A stretch of DNA of 37,176 bases from Armatimonadetes bacterium 55-13 (GCA_001898035.1 MKRX01000001.1:11021-48196); one strand, 5' to 3'; counted from the first letter of the stretch, positions 1 through 9,214 are shown. Notes: generated by a model not told the origin, from the letters alone. Numbers and translations: made by a program.

Positions 1-585
1 CGTCAAGTGGTCCACCACAATCGAATCCCCTTCCAGTACGTCCAGTGTAATGGAGTGAATGTTCGGGCCAAAGATCTCGAAGTAACCATCTCGCTGGTAT
101 TCACCAGTGAGCAGTGAGGAGAATTTGGGCAGAAACTCCCCCTGATCGGTTCCGTTGATCTTCAGGCGAGCGCCCGGAGCCATGTTCCCCAGCGAGAATC
201 CTACGCGCTCAACCGCCGTGGTGAAAGTAAACGTCAAATCGCCAACCATGCTCGGGTCCCAAACGTCGTCCGAACTGTTGCTGCTCGTATTGAGAAGTGC
301 GCAACTCCCGTCGTAGCGACCCATCGAGAAGACAGTCCCGTCAAAAGTCGTGTTAAAAACCCTTGGCAAAACCGCCGTCGGACCGTAAGCGCCCGTCGGG
401 GAATCCACCGACACCAAAACTCCGTTCGGAAGGTTTACCGATTCAAAAGACCCCAAAATGGTGTCCGCCGTATAGTGGGGGGCTCCCCAGTTAGCCGGGT
501 GATACCAAAAATAGGAGTACTGAGCATGTGCCAGAACCGGGCATGCCCCAACGAAGATCGCGAGATTGCGGATAAACCTTTTCAT
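1..585 (-). CDS. Exported protein, N-terminal fragment (cut by left edge)
   Basis: An open frame runs from an ATG at 585 to the left edge with no stop, giving about 195 residues. It begins MKRFIRNLAIFVGACPVLAHAQ, a clear signal peptide with a basic start, a hydrophobic core and an AHA-Q cleavage-like site, so the protein is probably exported. The mature part is rich in Asn, Ser, Thr, Asp and Gly and has short alternating hydrophobic stretches (for example DLTFTFTTAVERVGFSLGNM), which suggests a beta-rich secreted domain. Two other genes here encode PEP-CTERM proteins of similar flavour, and this one may also end in such a tail, but its C-terminus lies outside the window. The family is not identified. 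The gene is real on frame length, signal peptide and composition; function is unknown. Confidence 0.75.
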   Translation of the reverse strand, partial: MKRFIRNLAIFVGACPVLAHAQYSYFWYHPANWGAPHYTADTILGSFESVNLPNGVLVSVDSPTGAYGPTAVLPRVFNTTFDGTVFSMGRYDGSCALLNTSSNSSDDVWDPSMVGDLTFTFTTAVERVGFSLGNMAPGARLKINGTDQGEFLPKFSSLLTGEYQRDGYFEIFGPNIHSITLDVLEGDSIVVDHLT

Positions 586-674
586 GAAAGCACCTGGTCG
601 GACTCGGCCCTCAGTCTTGGCCCAAACTCCGACGCGACAGATGCATAATATGAACCGACCGTATCGGCATCGTA

Positions 675-3431
675 TCAAGCCCCGTGGGTGCTCAATCTCT
701 CAAGTCGAGAGAGGATGTCCGAAGTAGACAGCGTCCGTCCAACCGCCCGGTCCCCGCGGTCCTTGAGCCCTCCCAATGCCCCGCGGAAGAACGCTTCCTC
801 CTGCTCGGCGATGGGCGGAAACTTCACGGCCCTTTGCCGTCCCTGCCACCGGTCCCCCACCCCCAGCAGTTGCCACGCCAATCCCCATTCTTCCGAGGCC
901 GCCGCCAGCGCCGCTCCGGCACGTGTCGCCAGACTTAGCGAAGCCGCCAGAGGACGGCTCTCCAGTCCCGCCAAGATCAGCTTCATCGCCTCACTCGCCA
1001 TAGGAATCTCGCCTTTCATGATCCGAGCCCAAGCCGCCATGCTCGCCGCCTCCACCGCTCGCAAGTGTTCGTGGAGCCCCTGTGAGATCTCCCAAGCGCG
1101 CATCGCCCAAACATCTGCCCCTCCGTGCCGGCCTTCTCCGAACTCAACTTCCGCCACTCGAAAGGTCGCGACTCCCAACCACGGTCGCAAGGTCTCCACC
1201 TCAATGCAAGCGTCAACCGCCCCCTGCACCGTCTCCCGAGCTTCGCCAAAGCGACTCAACCCCAAGTAAGCCCCCGAGAGGTTGATCTTCGCCGTCACCG
1301 CTTGCCGAGGAAGGCCCTTCTCCTGGAGGATCGGAAGGGCGTCGCGGTAGAACTCCAGAGCCGAGGCATAGTCGCCCATCTCTGCCGCCGCTAGGCCCAA
1401 ATTGCACTCTGCGCTGGCCAAAAGAAGCGGATCTTCATGTGAACGAATCGCCTCTAATCGATGCCCATACCAGACCCGCGCGATCTCGGGCTCGCGCCGA
1501 AAGAAAGCGAGGTAGCCACGGGCGTTGGCGACCCGTGACCGCAGGAGATCATCGCCTCCAGAAAGCGATTGATAGAGCGACTCTAGGGCCGCCTCACCAT
1601 GAGGTGCGCTCCGCTCGCTCGCCCAAAGAATGGCGAGCCCCGTCGTCATTTGGGCGGCCAAATCGGTGTTCCCGGACCGAACTAGATAATCAAACGCCGA
1701 TTCCAAATGAGCGAGATCGGGAATCAAAGCCCGTTTCTCAGTCGCCTCACCCGTCGCCCCGAATCGAATCACCCCGTCCGCAAAGTGCCGGGAGAACGCC
1801 TCCTCGGACTCCGCGCTGGGCTCTTCGAAAAGAACGTGGCGAACGGGTTCTAGCATCCTGAAACGCCCTGGCCCCAAGTCCAAAGCTCGGGCAAGCAAGG
1901 ATCGATCGACCAACTCTTCCAAAATCGATTCTGCCGATTCGCCAATCACCGCGGAAAACGCTGACCGAGTGAAACTTCCTTGAAAGATCGTCGCCTTCTT
2001 CAGTGCCTCCCGTACCGGAGCTTCAAGCAGGCCGACGCTCCATCGAATCGCGGAAGCCATCGTCCTTTCGTTCGAAGTCGATTCCACCGTCGAAGGAAAT
2101 TTCTCCTTCGCCAAGTGCTCCAAGCTAACACGATCTAGCGCCCTCGCCGCAAGCTCGATCGCTAACGGTAAGCCATCCAAACGAGAGCAGATATCGGTAA
2201 CAAGCTGATGACTGCGTCGAGTGAGATCCCCATCCGCCAGATAGTCTCGGGCGCGAGAGAGAAACAGCCGTTCGCGAGGTGAAGGAACCTGACTGTTGCG
2301 GCTCGCCGGTAAAGGCTCAACCGTCCAAAGCTCCTCGCCGTCATATCCCAAAGGCCGCTGGGAGGTCGAAATCACTCGCAAGGCGCTCCCAACCGGAGTC
2401 ATCCTCTTGATGATCTCCCCTGCCCCTTTGTCGATCAGGTGCTCCAAGTTGTCAAGTACCACTAGCGTCGCCGGCAGGTCCAGAATCGCCGTTTCCGATA
2501 ATTCCGAATCGCCATCCTCCGCTTCCAACCCCAGCGCCAGTCGGATCAGGTCAACCATCGCTTGCCGATTCGAGCAACCGGCAAGGGGAACGAATACCGG
2601 AAGGATTTCTGCTTCTGGCGCTCTGCGAAGAACCTCTTGGGCCAGTCGTGTCTTCCCAATCCCTGGCGCCCCAACAAACGTCATTCGCCGGGGTTCCGCC
2701 GCGCCAAGCATGGACGCGGTGATCGCCTCTAACTCGATTTCGCGCCCAACGAATAAGTTGTTTGGAAGGACCAACGGGTTCGGGCGCGCTTCCGGCTCGC
2801 CAAGAAGCGTTGCCCACTCCGGGGGCAAGTGGTCCCAAGTCTCCAGATGTCGCCGAATATCTGCCGTTCGTCCGAGTTCTTGCAGACTCTTCAGTAGCCG
2901 CCGATGGTCGCTAAGGGACATCGGTTCAACGTCCAAGATCCGATAGCGCAGTTGGACTGCCTCGGAGACCTGCCCTCGATGGTCGGCTTCCTCGGCCCGT
3001 TCGCGCAAACGCGCGGCAACCGCCAACGAAAACTCCTGACGAAACGCCATCGCCCAATCCTCATCCGAGGCGGCTAACGGCTCGGGAGTGTTCGGAAAGC
3101 GTTCAGGCGACTGCATCGCTTCTCTCGCATCGATCGGAATATCCAGCAGCCTGACTTGCTCCCGGTCAGACTCGAGCCGATCCCCGACCCCCGAACGAAT
3201 AGAAGTAAGCGCCATACGCAACTTCTGTCGAGAAACTTCCGCCGAGTCCTGTGGCCAGAACCGATCCGCGAGTTCGGATCGAGAGTGAAACCGAGGGTGG
3301 AGCGCCAGAAAACAGAATAGGTCTTCGGTGCGGCGGGTTCGAAGCCGGTGGATTCGTCCGCCGACCCAAAGCGCAAACCCTCCCAGAATCTCTAAGCGGA
3401 CATCGGATTCAGGGGTCTGCTCGGCGGCCAT
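675..3431 (-). CDS. SARP/AfsR-like regulator: winged helix, BTAD, NB-ARC ATPase, TPR
   Basis: This 918-residue cytoplasmic protein has the layout of a large signal-transducing ATPase regulator. Residues 10-100 resemble the OmpR/SARP winged-helix DNA-binding domain (LEILGGFALWVGG, then SRQKLRMALTSIR). Residues 120-210 fit a bacterial transcriptional activator (BTAD) helical domain. Residues 225-450 are an NB-ARC/STAND ATPase with Walker A GAPGIGKT at 254-261, Walker B LVVLDNLEH near 323-331, a sensor stretch VISTSQRP near 353, and a GLPLAIELAA motif. The rest is TPR-like helical repeats (ASAECNLGLAAAEMGDYASALEFYRDAL). Such proteins usually bind a ligand or partner through the repeats and switch transcription by nucleotide exchange; the signal here is unknown. 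A TATGAT hexamer and a GAGG lie just upstream of the ATG. It is last in a run of minus-strand genes. Confidence 0.85.
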   Translation of the reverse strand: MAAEQTPESDVRLEILGGFALWVGGRIHRLRTRRTEDLFCFLALHPRFHSRSELADRFWPQDSAEVSRQKLRMALTSIRSGVGDRLESDREQVRLLDIPIDAREAMQSPERFPNTPEPLAASDEDWAMAFRQEFSLAVAARLRERAEEADHRGQVSEAVQLRYRILDVEPMSLSDHRRLLKSLQELGRTADIRRHLETWDHLPPEWATLLGEPEARPNPLVLPNNLFVGREIELEAITASMLGAAEPRRMTFVGAPGIGKTRLAQEVLRRAPEAEILPVFVPLAGCSNRQAMVDLIRLALGLEAEDGDSELSETAILDLPATLVVLDNLEHLIDKGAGEIIKRMTPVGSALRVISTSQRPLGYDGEELWTVEPLPASRNSQVPSPRERLFLSRARDYLADGDLTRRSHQLVTDICSRLDGLPLAIELAARALDRVSLEHLAKEKFPSTVESTSNERTMASAIRWSVGLLEAPVREALKKATIFQGSFTRSAFSAVIGESAESILEELVDRSLLARALDLGPGRFRMLEPVRHVLFEEPSAESEEAFSRHFADGVIRFGATGEATEKRALIPDLAHLESAFDYLVRSGNTDLAAQMTTGLAILWASERSAPHGEAALESLYQSLSGGDDLLRSRVANARGYLAFFRREPEIARVWYGHRLEAIRSHEDPLLLASAECNLGLAAAEMGDYASALEFYRDALPILQEKGLPRQAVTAKINLSGAYLGLSRFGEARETVQGAVDACIEVETLRPWLGVATFRVAEVEFGEGRHGGADVWAMRAWEISQGLHEHLRAVEAASMAAWARIMKGEIPMASEAMKLILAGLESRPLAASLSLATRAGAALAAASEEWGLAWQLLGVGDRWQGRQRAVKFPPIAEQEEAFFRGALGGLKDRGDRAVGRTLSTSDILSRLERLSTHGA

Positions 3432-3479
3432 GGATTCCTCACCATCATATCCGCTCCCTTACGCAAACATGCGCTTTCG

Positions 3480-4331
3480 TCAGGTTCCGCGCGGAAGATC
3501 GGCATACAGAATTTCCGAACCGTACAACCGATGAGAGGTCGCTAAGATCTCTCCCTTCGGTCCGTAGATCGTCGAGAACCCATAACCAAACCAAGACTCC
3601 TCGCGGTCCACGCTCCAATTCGCCCCGATCACATAGTGTCCGTAGCGAGCAATCCGCTCCGGCAACTTGTGCCAGAACCAGTCCGCCGGATGACTCTCAT
3701 AGACCCAAGCGATGGGATAAAGCAGCGCCCACAGGTGCTTCGGCTTGTACTTGTCCAGAATCGAGTGGATGTCGAAGCAGATCGCCAATCCGACCCGGCC
3801 ATATTCCGTGTCGTAAGTCTGCACATCCCGATCCCCCTTCGTCGCCCAAGATTTCTCGGGATAAGGCCAAGGCGTGAGCTTCCGGTAGTGGGCCACAATC
3901 TCCCCATTCGGGGCCGCCAAGCAAACCGTGTTGTAATACTTGCCCTCCGCCTTCTCCACCAGCGGAACCGTCACATAGATCCCAAGCCGCTTGGAAAGCG
4001 CGGTGAACTCCTTGGTCGAGTCCCCCGGCACCGTCTCCGCAAAGGCCTTCGGATCCTTCCCTTGGAATCCCGGCTCAATCGGCCACCCGCTCAGTTGCCA
4101 GTTCGTCTTCAAATCCTGCGAGAGATAGCCCGTAATCGCCGCCTCCGGCAAAACCACTATCTTCGCCCCGTGCGCCGCTGCTTCTTCTACCAGACCAATG
4201 ATCTTCCGTCGATTCTTGGCTACTGCCCCCAAATCCGAAGAACATTGCACGGCCGCCACCTTGACCGTAGTTGGCGGACGAGTCGTCTCTGGAACTTGCC
4301 CAAGTGCTACCGCCAAATAAAGAGCATTCAT
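3480..4331 (-). CDS. Carbon-nitrogen hydrolase (nitrilase superfamily)
   Basis: A 283-residue member of the nitrilase/amidase superfamily, which hydrolyses non-peptide C-N bonds through a Glu-Lys-Cys triad. All three residues are present: Glu63 in VLPEAAITGYL, Lys151 in HYRKLTPW and Cys185 in LAICFDIHS. The core VKVAAVQCSSDLGAVAKNRR is typical. The first 20 residues (ALYLAVALGQ) look like the end of a signal peptide, and the frame upstream of the ATG continues with hydrophobic codons (TIVFVYIC) but has no conventional start before a stop, so either the leader is short or an unusual start is used. A periplasmic location is therefore possible and would be uncommon in the superfamily. The substrate cannot be read from sequence. 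It sits 69 bases downstream of an exported protein of unknown function. Confidence 0.88.
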   Translation of the reverse strand: MNALYLAVALGQVPETTRPPTTVKVAAVQCSSDLGAVAKNRRKIIGLVEEAAAHGAKIVVLPEAAITGYLSQDLKTNWQLSGWPIEPGFQGKDPKAFAETVPGDSTKEFTALSKRLGIYVTVPLVEKAEGKYYNTVCLAAPNGEIVAHYRKLTPWPYPEKSWATKGDRDVQTYDTEYGRVGLAICFDIHSILDKYKPKHLWALLYPIAWVYESHPADWFWHKLPERIARYGHYVIGANWSVDREESWFGYGFSTIYGPKGEILATSHRLYGSEILYADLPRGT

Positions 4332-4400
4332 GCAAATGTAAACGAAGACGATCGTGCAGAGTTTTGAAAAGACGTGGGGAATCTGATTCCGTCAGCGGAA

Positions 4401-5321
4401 TCAATGGCCGTCCTGGTTCAGCAAGGCCCTTAAGGTTGCTTCTGCGGCCTCCCGAATGGCGCCGACCGAATGGTTTGATAAGTACCTAACGGCGTTCGTA
4501 GTCGAGGGCGTTGGAAATTCTCTGAGCGCCTTGAGACTCGATTTGACTACTTCATCGCGATATGAGTCAGTATTCGGAGTATTCATCCGCTGAGTGATCC
4601 GTTCGGGATGTTTCAACAGATTGAGCAGCGTTTGCTCGGTCTCCGAACAAATTGGAAGCTTTATTCCGCAGAAGGCGTTTGGGTCCCCAACCAACTCCCC
4701 AAATGGATTCGGTACGGGCAGCCAGACGTCCCTCAACATCTTTGGATATTTCTTGGCAAATGTCCGTGCTCGTTGAAGAATGGCCCCTCGGCCTTTGACC
4801 ACGTCCAGTTCGAGTGTGAACATTCGACCCTCATCATAGTAAACCGCCAATTGTTCTAGGATTGTCCGGTCGCCTGGCTTAGTTTTTGGCAAGGACGAGA
4901 GCACCCGAAACTGATAAAAGTCGCCATCCACCCGCTTCCCCTGCTCTTCCACCCCCGGAAATGGCATCGGGAAGTGATCGATCCGATTCGGTCCGCTGAC
5001 CAACATGATCTCAAACTTGTTGTCCAGCATGCACTGAAGGTTGAAGTAGTGCTGAGGTGATAAAACGAGGTCCAGCATTTTGGCCGGGGCGCCCTTTATC
5101 GTCTCCGACACCTCAAAGACAACACGGCAAGGTGTCCCCCATCCCTGCTCTTCGGTGCGCAGCTCTACGCCGTCGATCTTGTCTAGGCTGACAATACGGC
5201 CCACTCGAACATCGCGAGCGAGACCAACATAAGCCTCAACAGAGACAAAACCACGTCCGGTTTGACCAAGGGCCGAGAGAGCCGAAACCAGAAAAAGTCC
5301 AAGACCGATGCCCAGTTTCAT
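4401..5321 (-). CDS. Exported protein of unknown function
   Basis: 306 residues beginning with a good signal peptide (MKLGIGLGLFLVSALSALGQ). The mature part has a beta-rich N-terminal half (RVGRIVSLDKIDGVELRTEE, then CRVVFEVSETIKG), a motif reminiscent of small exported proteins that measure or bind a ligand, and a Cys pair CGIKLPIC near residue 220. The last 80 residues are helical with a HEAT-like pattern (SLKALREFPTPSTTNAVRYL, then SVGAIREAAEATLRALL), which suggests one or two HEAT repeats. I do not recognise a named family. It follows the aldo/keto reductase by 34 bases and may be co-transcribed with it. Base use matches the neighbours. Confidence 0.75.
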   Translation of the reverse strand: MKLGIGLGLFLVSALSALGQTGRGFVSVEAYVGLARDVRVGRIVSLDKIDGVELRTEEQGWGTPCRVVFEVSETIKGAPAKMLDLVLSPQHYFNLQCMLDNKFEIMLVSGPNRIDHFPMPFPGVEEQGKRVDGDFYQFRVLSSLPKTKPGDRTILEQLAVYYDEGRMFTLELDVVKGRGAILQRARTFAKKYPKMLRDVWLPVPNPFGELVGDPNAFCGIKLPICSETEQTLLNLLKHPERITQRMNTPNTDSYRDEVVKSSLKALREFPTPSTTNAVRYLSNHSVGAIREAAEATLRALLNQDGH

Positions 5322-5355
5322 GCTCTTTTGACGAGGCGGTTGGATAAGTCGTTAC

Positions 5356-6357
5356 CTATCCGCCAACGTTGGCCATCATCACTTCGTTATAGCGGTCTCC
5401 CGCCGTCGGGGCCAACGCCGAAAGCTCGGCCAAATCCTCCGCCGAAAGTGTCACCGTCGTGGCCGCCACGTTCTGCTCCAAGTACTTGACCCGCTTCGTC
5501 CCCGGGATCGGCAAGATATCTTCGCCCTGTGCCAAGACCCAAGCCAGCGCCACCTGCGCGGGCGTCGCCCCCTTCCGTGTGGCCAGGTTCCGAACCGTCG
5601 CTACCATTTCCAAATTCTTAGTGAAGTTCTCCCCCTGGAATCGAGGGTTGTTTCGCCGCCAATCCCCTTCCGGCAGATCCGCCTCTGATTTCAGCTCGCC
5701 GGTCAAGAAACCACGGCCAAGGGGGCTGTAGCCAACGATCTTGATCCCAAGCTCCCGGCACACCGGAAACGCCCGTGTCTCATGCTCGCGAGTCCACAAT
5801 GAGTACTCATTCTGAAGCGCCGTAATCGGATGAACCGCGTGCGCTCGCCGCAACGTCTCCGGACTCGCCTCGGAGAGGCCCAAGTGCTTCACCTTTCCCG
5901 CCTTCACCAGATCGGCCATCGCCCCTACCGTTTCCTCGATGGGAGTCCGCCGGTCAACACGGTGCAAGTAGTAAAGATCGACATGATCGACCCCCAGCCG
6001 CTGCAACGAGAGGTCGATCGCTTTCTTTACGTAGGCGGGGGTGCCATCGATAAACAGCGGCGCATTCTCGGCCACCAAATCCTGATGCGAAGTCAACGAC
6101 CGGTCATGAACGATCCCAAACTTCGTCGCTAGAAACACGTCGTCGCGACGATCCTTCAGAACCAGAGCGAGCAGTTCTTCGTTGGTTCGCGGACCATAAA
6201 CGTCCGCCGTGTCCCAATGGTTCACGCGCAGCTCCAACGCTCGATGGAGAACTCGAATTGATTCTTCGTTATCGGGCTGTCCATAGGCATAGGTCATCCC
6301 CATGCAACCCAACCCCAATACTCCCACTTCGCGATCGCCAATCTTCGTTGTCTTCAT
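5356..6357 (-). CDS. Aldo/keto reductase
   Basis: 333 residues, the usual length for an NADPH-dependent aldo/keto reductase of the single-domain TIM-barrel type that reduces aldehydes or ketones in the cytoplasm. The catalytic tetrad is visible: Asp49 and Tyr54 in [10 protein letters not shown], Lys79 in LATKFG and His132 in DLYYLHRVD. The C-terminal cofactor loop [13 protein letters not shown] is present, typical of the subgroup close to E. coli YajO/YakC-type enzymes. It is a paralogue of the gene immediately upstream (45 bases apart), with near-identical wording throughout, so the two arose by tandem duplication. The MerR regulator at the head of the run probably controls both, as MerR regulators often govern carbonyl or electrophile detoxification reductases. 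Substrate unknown. Confidence 0.93.
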   Translation of the reverse strand: MKTTKIGDREVGVLGLGCMGMTYAYGQPDNEESIRVLHRALELRVNHWDTADVYGPRTNEELLALVLKDRRDDVFLATKFGIVHDRSLTSHQDLVAENAPLFIDGTPAYVKKAIDLSLQRLGVDHVDLYYLHRVDRRTPIEETVGAMADLVKAGKVKHLGLSEASPETLRRAHAVHPITALQNEYSLWTREHETRAFPVCRELGIKIVGYSPLGRGFLTGELKSEADLPEGDWRRNNPRFQGENFTKNLEMVATVRNLATRKGATPAQVALAWVLAQGEDILPIPGTKRVKYLEQNVAATTVTLSAEDLAELSALAPTAGDRYNEVMMANVGG

Positions 6358-6402
6358 GTCTAATCCCGATCCCGGGCAACCCGCCCGGGACCAGCATATT
6401 CC

Positions 6403-7407
6403 TTATCGCTTGGTAAAGGCCATCATTGATTCAGGGTATCGGCTACCCGCTGCCGCCTGAACCTCATTCAGGGATTTCAGTTCTTCAGGCGTTAGCGTAA
6501 CCTCCGCCGCGCCGGCGTTATCTTCCAGGTACTTAACGCGTTTGGTCCCCGGGATCGGAACCACATTCTCACCTTGGGCCAGGACCCACGCGAGGGCCAC
6601 CTGGGCGGGCGTCGCCCCCTTCGGGCCGGCAATTTCTTTGACCTTGTCTACAATCGCGAGATTGATGGCGAGGGCTTCTTCCTGGAATCTGGGGTTTTGC
6701 CGTCGCCAGTCGTTTTCCGCCATGTCTGATACGGATGTGATCTGACCGGTTAAGAACCCGCGTCCGAGAGGAGAATAGGGAACGAATGCGATGCCCAACT
6801 TTTCGCAAAGGGGCAGTTCTTCTTCCCGGTAGTCCTGTGTCCATAGCGAGAGCTCGTTTTGAACCGCCGCGATCGGATGCGTTGCATTGGCGCGTCGAAT
6901 TGTGTCGGCGGCGGCCTCGGAGATTCCTAGGTGTTTTACTTTGCCTTCCTTCACGAATTCCGCCATCGCGCCAATCGTTTCCTCGATGGGGACTCGGTCA
7001 TCTATCCGGTGAAGGTAGTAGAGATCGACGTGGTCGGTTCCCAGTCGCTTCAGGGACAGGTCGATGCACTTTCGTGCGTATGCGGGGGTGCCATCGACGA
7101 TCCAGGGCGCATTAGATGCGACAAGATCTTGGTGGGTCGTAAGGGTTCGGTCAAAGACGTTTCCGAACTTGGTGGCAAGGAACACTTCTTCACGCCTTTC
7201 CTTAATGATCGGTGCTATTAAGCTCTCGTTTTTCCCCGCTCCGTAGAGGTCAGCGGTATCCCAGTGGTTCACGCCTAACTCTAGGGCCCGCCGGAGGACG
7301 GCGTAAGAATCTTCCGTGGACGAGCCATCGCCGTACGCGTAGCTCATTCCCATGCAACCCAATCCGATTTCGCCGACAAGTCGGTCGCCAATTTTACGTT
7401 GTTTCAA
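6403..7407 (-). CDS. Aldo/keto reductase, TTG start coupled to merR
   Basis: A second NADPH-dependent aldo/keto reductase, 334 residues from the chosen start. It has [25 protein letters not shown] and [13 protein letters not shown], the same catalytic and cofactor motifs as its downstream paralogue. An in-frame extension reaches 7476, but I place the start at TTG 7407: it is preceded by GGAG with good spacing, its TTG overlaps the TGA stop of the MerR gene (TTGA), and the resulting N-terminus [13 protein letters not shown] aligns with [13 protein letters not shown] of the paralogue. The extension is basic and without similarity. The overlap implies translational coupling with the regulator, so reductase and regulator are made together. 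The role is probably reduction of reactive carbonyls; this is inference from family and context. Confidence 0.92.
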   Translation of the reverse strand: MKQRKIGDRLVGEIGLGCMGMSYAYGDGSSTEDSYAVLRRALELGVNHWDTADLYGAGKNESLIAPIIKERREEVFLATKFGNVFDRTLTTHQDLVASNAPWIVDGTPAYARKCIDLSLKRLGTDHVDLYYLHRIDDRVPIEETIGAMAEFVKEGKVKHLGISEAAADTIRRANATHPIAAVQNELSLWTQDYREEELPLCEKLGIAFVPYSPLGRGFLTGQITSVSDMAENDWRRQNPRFQEEALAINLAIVDKVKEIAGPKGATPAQVALAWVLAQGENVVPIPGTKRVKYLEDNAGAAEVTLTPEELKSLNEVQAAAGSRYPESMMAFTKR

Positions 7408-7832
7408 TTCTTTCTCTCCAAGAGTCCGCGCAGTTTCTCCGCGCAAGGATCGCCGGGGGCGCTTAACGGTGTGCATCCTCGGCTGTACATTTCGATTTTC
7501 AGGTCCAGCACTTCAAGGTTTCGCTGGAGTTCTTCAATACGAGCGATCACTTCGCTTCGATGTTTGGTTAACAGTTCGCCTCGAGCTTCAAAGGTGTCCC
7601 TACCGCTTCGAGCTAACTCGGCATATTCGCGAATTTGGTGGATAGGCATTCCCATCAACCGAAGCCGAGCCAGGAACCGAAGCATCTCGACGTCCTGCTC
7701 CTGATAACGACGAATGCCTCCCTCAGTTCGAGGGATGGGCCTCAAGAGGCCGGCGCGCTCGTAATAGCGGAGCGTGTGAGAGGACATGCCCAGTTTTCCC
7801 GAAACCTCTCCAATCGTCAGGCCTTCTTGCAT
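7404..7832 (-). CDS. MerR-family transcriptional regulator
   Basis: 142 residues from ATG 7832 (a GTG at 7841 would add three residues). The N-terminus [26 protein letters not shown] is the MerR winged helix-turn-helix, followed by [20 protein letters not shown] and a long coiled dimerisation helix ([20 protein letters not shown]). The C-terminal tail holds two Cys ([17 protein letters not shown]), which may sense metal, thiol stress or an electrophile. MerR proteins bind stretched promoters and untwist them on effector binding; such a promoter with a 22-base perfect palindrome lies directly upstream and probably is the target, so autoregulation with the two reductases is likely. The ATG start is preferred because the predicted -10 overlaps the GTG. 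The nearest functional group is probably the AdhR/NmlR type, not proven. Confidence 0.9.
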   Translation of the reverse strand: MQEGLTIGEVSGKLGMSSHTLRYYERAGLLRPIPRTEGGIRRYQEQDVEMLRFLARLRLMGMPIHQIREYAELARSGRDTFEARGELLTKHRSEVIARIEELQRNLEVLDLKIEMYSRGCTPLSAPGDPCAEKLRGLLERKN

Positions 7833-7839
7833 GCCTTTC

Positions 7840-7871
7840 ACTGTACAGACTTAGAGCGCGCTCTAAGTCAA
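7840..7871 (-). promoter_or_regulatory. MerR-type stretched promoter with 22-bp palindrome
   Basis: On the minus strand TTGACT (7871-7866) and TACAGT (7845-7840) are separated by 20 bases, longer than the standard 17 and typical of MerR-regulated promoters. A perfect 22-base palindrome at 7848-7869 with half-site GACTTAGAGCG fills the spacer. The distance from the -10 to ATG 7832 is only 7 bases, so the transcript may be leaderless. Confidence 0.8.
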
Positions 7872-7936
7872 GCACAAACGCAAAAAAACACGAATTTCAC
7901 CAAAATTTTACATTTGTGTAACTTAAATCGTGAAAC

Positions 7937-7965
7937 TTGGCATTGATGTGAAAGGCCTATATACT
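7937..7965 (+). promoter_or_regulatory. Sigma-70-type promoter of prepilin gene
   Basis: TTGGCA (7937-7942), a 17-base spacer and TATACT (7960-7965) form a close match to a housekeeping promoter, about 65 bases before the prepilin start. The spacer includes GTGAAAGGCC, similar to sequences near the second prepilin promoter. Confidence 0.65.
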
Positions 7966-8019
7966 CTGACTGTTCTCTGCTGGCTCATTTGGGAGATTTT
8001 CCAAGGGCCAGAAATATAC

Positions 8020-8025
8020 GGAGGT
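8020..8025 (+). promoter_or_regulatory. Strong SD deciding a TTG start
   Basis: GGAGGT lies 5 bases before TTG 8031 and fixes this as the prepilin start rather than earlier in-frame codons. Confidence 0.75.
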
Positions 8026-8030
8026 ATTCA

Positions 8031-8912
8031 TTGGCCAACTTAAATAGAAGAGCGTTTACGCTCATCGAACTCTTAGTCGTGATTGCGATTATCGCAATCC
8101 TCGCCGCGATTCTTTTTCCGGTGTTCGCCCAAGCCAAGGGCGCGGCAAAGAAAACCGCCTGTCTCTCCAATGCCAAGCAATACATCTTGGCAAACATGCA
8201 GTACCACGCCGACTACGACGACATGGCTCCCCCTTCCCAGACGGTGGGAAGTTACGATGCTAATCCGACCAATCCGGATCAGGCCGTCGGAAATGTGGTC
8301 ATGCCCTACATGAAGAACTTTGACATTCTCAGGTCGCCCGCAGACCCTGCTGGCGATTCTGAGCGAGACGCCGATCTCATCAATCCCGCAAGCGTTTCTT
8401 ATGGCAAGGCCCAGCACCAGTTGAATTTGGCGCTGAAAGCCAACTACGGCTACAACGTCGAGTACTTCAGCGTGATGTGCTACGACCCATCGGCACCTAA
8501 TGCATTTAGGGCGGTGCCTCAATCCATGGGTTCTCCGGCGCAGCCCGCGAGTACCATCTATGCCATCAACAGCGTCTGGGACCGGACCTCCAGCGGATCT
8601 CCGCGCGGTGGTGGCAACTGGGCGCTTGACATGCCCTGCCGACGCTATACGGACGGTTCGGACAGCCTTCCGGCCAGTCCAACCGGAAGCCGTTGGTGGT
8701 TTGGCGGCTGGAACCCCTCTAATCCCAATGCCTGGAACGTCTTTGGTGGCGTCTGGCCATGGCACACCAGTGGCCAAATTGCCAACACCGTGTTTGCCGA
8801 CGGTCACGCAAAGGGACTTCGCACGTCTGCGGTCAGCGCAGGTTGTGACGTTCAAAACGCTTGGGCCGGTCAGATCTTTGACGCAGACAAGTATCTGTGG
8901 GATCTGAAGTAA
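8031..8912 (+). CDS. DUF1559-like prepilin (type IV pilin/pseudopilin leader)
   Basis: 293 residues from TTG 8031, chosen because GGAGGT lies 5 bases upstream. The start [20 protein letters not shown] is a short prepilin leader: basic residues, then cleavage before Phe in RA-FTLIE, with the conserved Glu5 and a hydrophobic helix reaching [10 protein letters not shown] prepilin peptidase would cut and methylate it, and the helix packs into a pilus or type II secretion pseudopilus. The body is Gly, Asn, Pro and Trp rich with paired Cys and ends with [10 protein letters not shown], the H/DG-type C-terminal motif of the DUF1559 group that is multiplied in Planctomycetes and Armatimonadetes. It is followed by a small membrane protein and a hairpin. 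A second such cassette lies at 20551-21732. Its role (surface display or pseudopilus) is not known. Confidence 0.9.
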   Translation: MANLNRRAFTLIELLVVIAIIAILAAILFPVFAQAKGAAKKTACLSNAKQYILANMQYHADYDDMAPPSQTVGSYDANPTNPDQAVGNVVMPYMKNFDILRSPADPAGDSERDADLINPASVSYGKAQHQLNLALKANYGYNVEYFSVMCYDPSAPNAFRAVPQSMGSPAQPASTIYAINSVWDRTSSGSPRGGGNWALDMPCRRYTDGSDSLPASPTGSRWWFGGWNPSNPNAWNVFGGVWPWHTSGQIANTVFADGHAKGLRTSAVSAGCDVQNAWAGQIFDADKYLWDLK

Positions 8913-8974
8913 ACAACCGAAAGTGACCTCTGGATGATTGAATCTGGGGGTCGTTTCTTTCAGGAGGCTTTCCT

Positions 8975-9214
8975 ATGAAGAAAGAATTATCTACAGGCGG
9001 AATCGTCGTTGCGGTTGTGGCAGGGATCGCGATTTTGGGAGGTGTAGCCTACTTCGCGATGTCGGGAGGTCCGAGCAACGTTTCCAACGATCAAGTTAAG
9101 GCGATGCAGAACGAAGCGAGGTCCGATGTTCCAAAAGGGCTGAAACCGCTTACCAAAGAAGAGGCTCAGGAGGGCTTGATGACCATGGGGGGCGCTGGCA
9201 AAGGTAAGCACTAG
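8975..9214 (+). CDS. Small single-pass membrane protein, prepilin partner
   Basis: 79 residues with AGGAGG just before the ATG. Residues 8-28 form one transmembrane segment (GGIVVAVVAGIAILGGVAYF), preceded by two Lys. The remaining 50 residues are polar (SNDQVKAMQNEARSDVPKGL, then TKEEAQEGLMTMGGAGKGKH) and probably lie outside the cytoplasmic membrane. No known family is recognised. It starts 62 bases after the prepilin, shares its promoter and is followed by a long hairpin, so it is likely to work with the pilin-like protein, for example as an assembly or stability factor (inference from position only). Confidence 0.8.
   Translation: MKKELSTGGIVVAVVAGIAILGGVAYFAMSGGPSNVSNDQVKAMQNEARSDVPKGLKPLTKEEAQEGLMTMGGAGKGKH

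Noticed and set aside
7408-7476. N-terminal extension of the upstream aldo/keto reductase
   Set aside because: Basic, no similarity to the paralogue, overlaps merR deeply; TTG 7407 has a proper SD.
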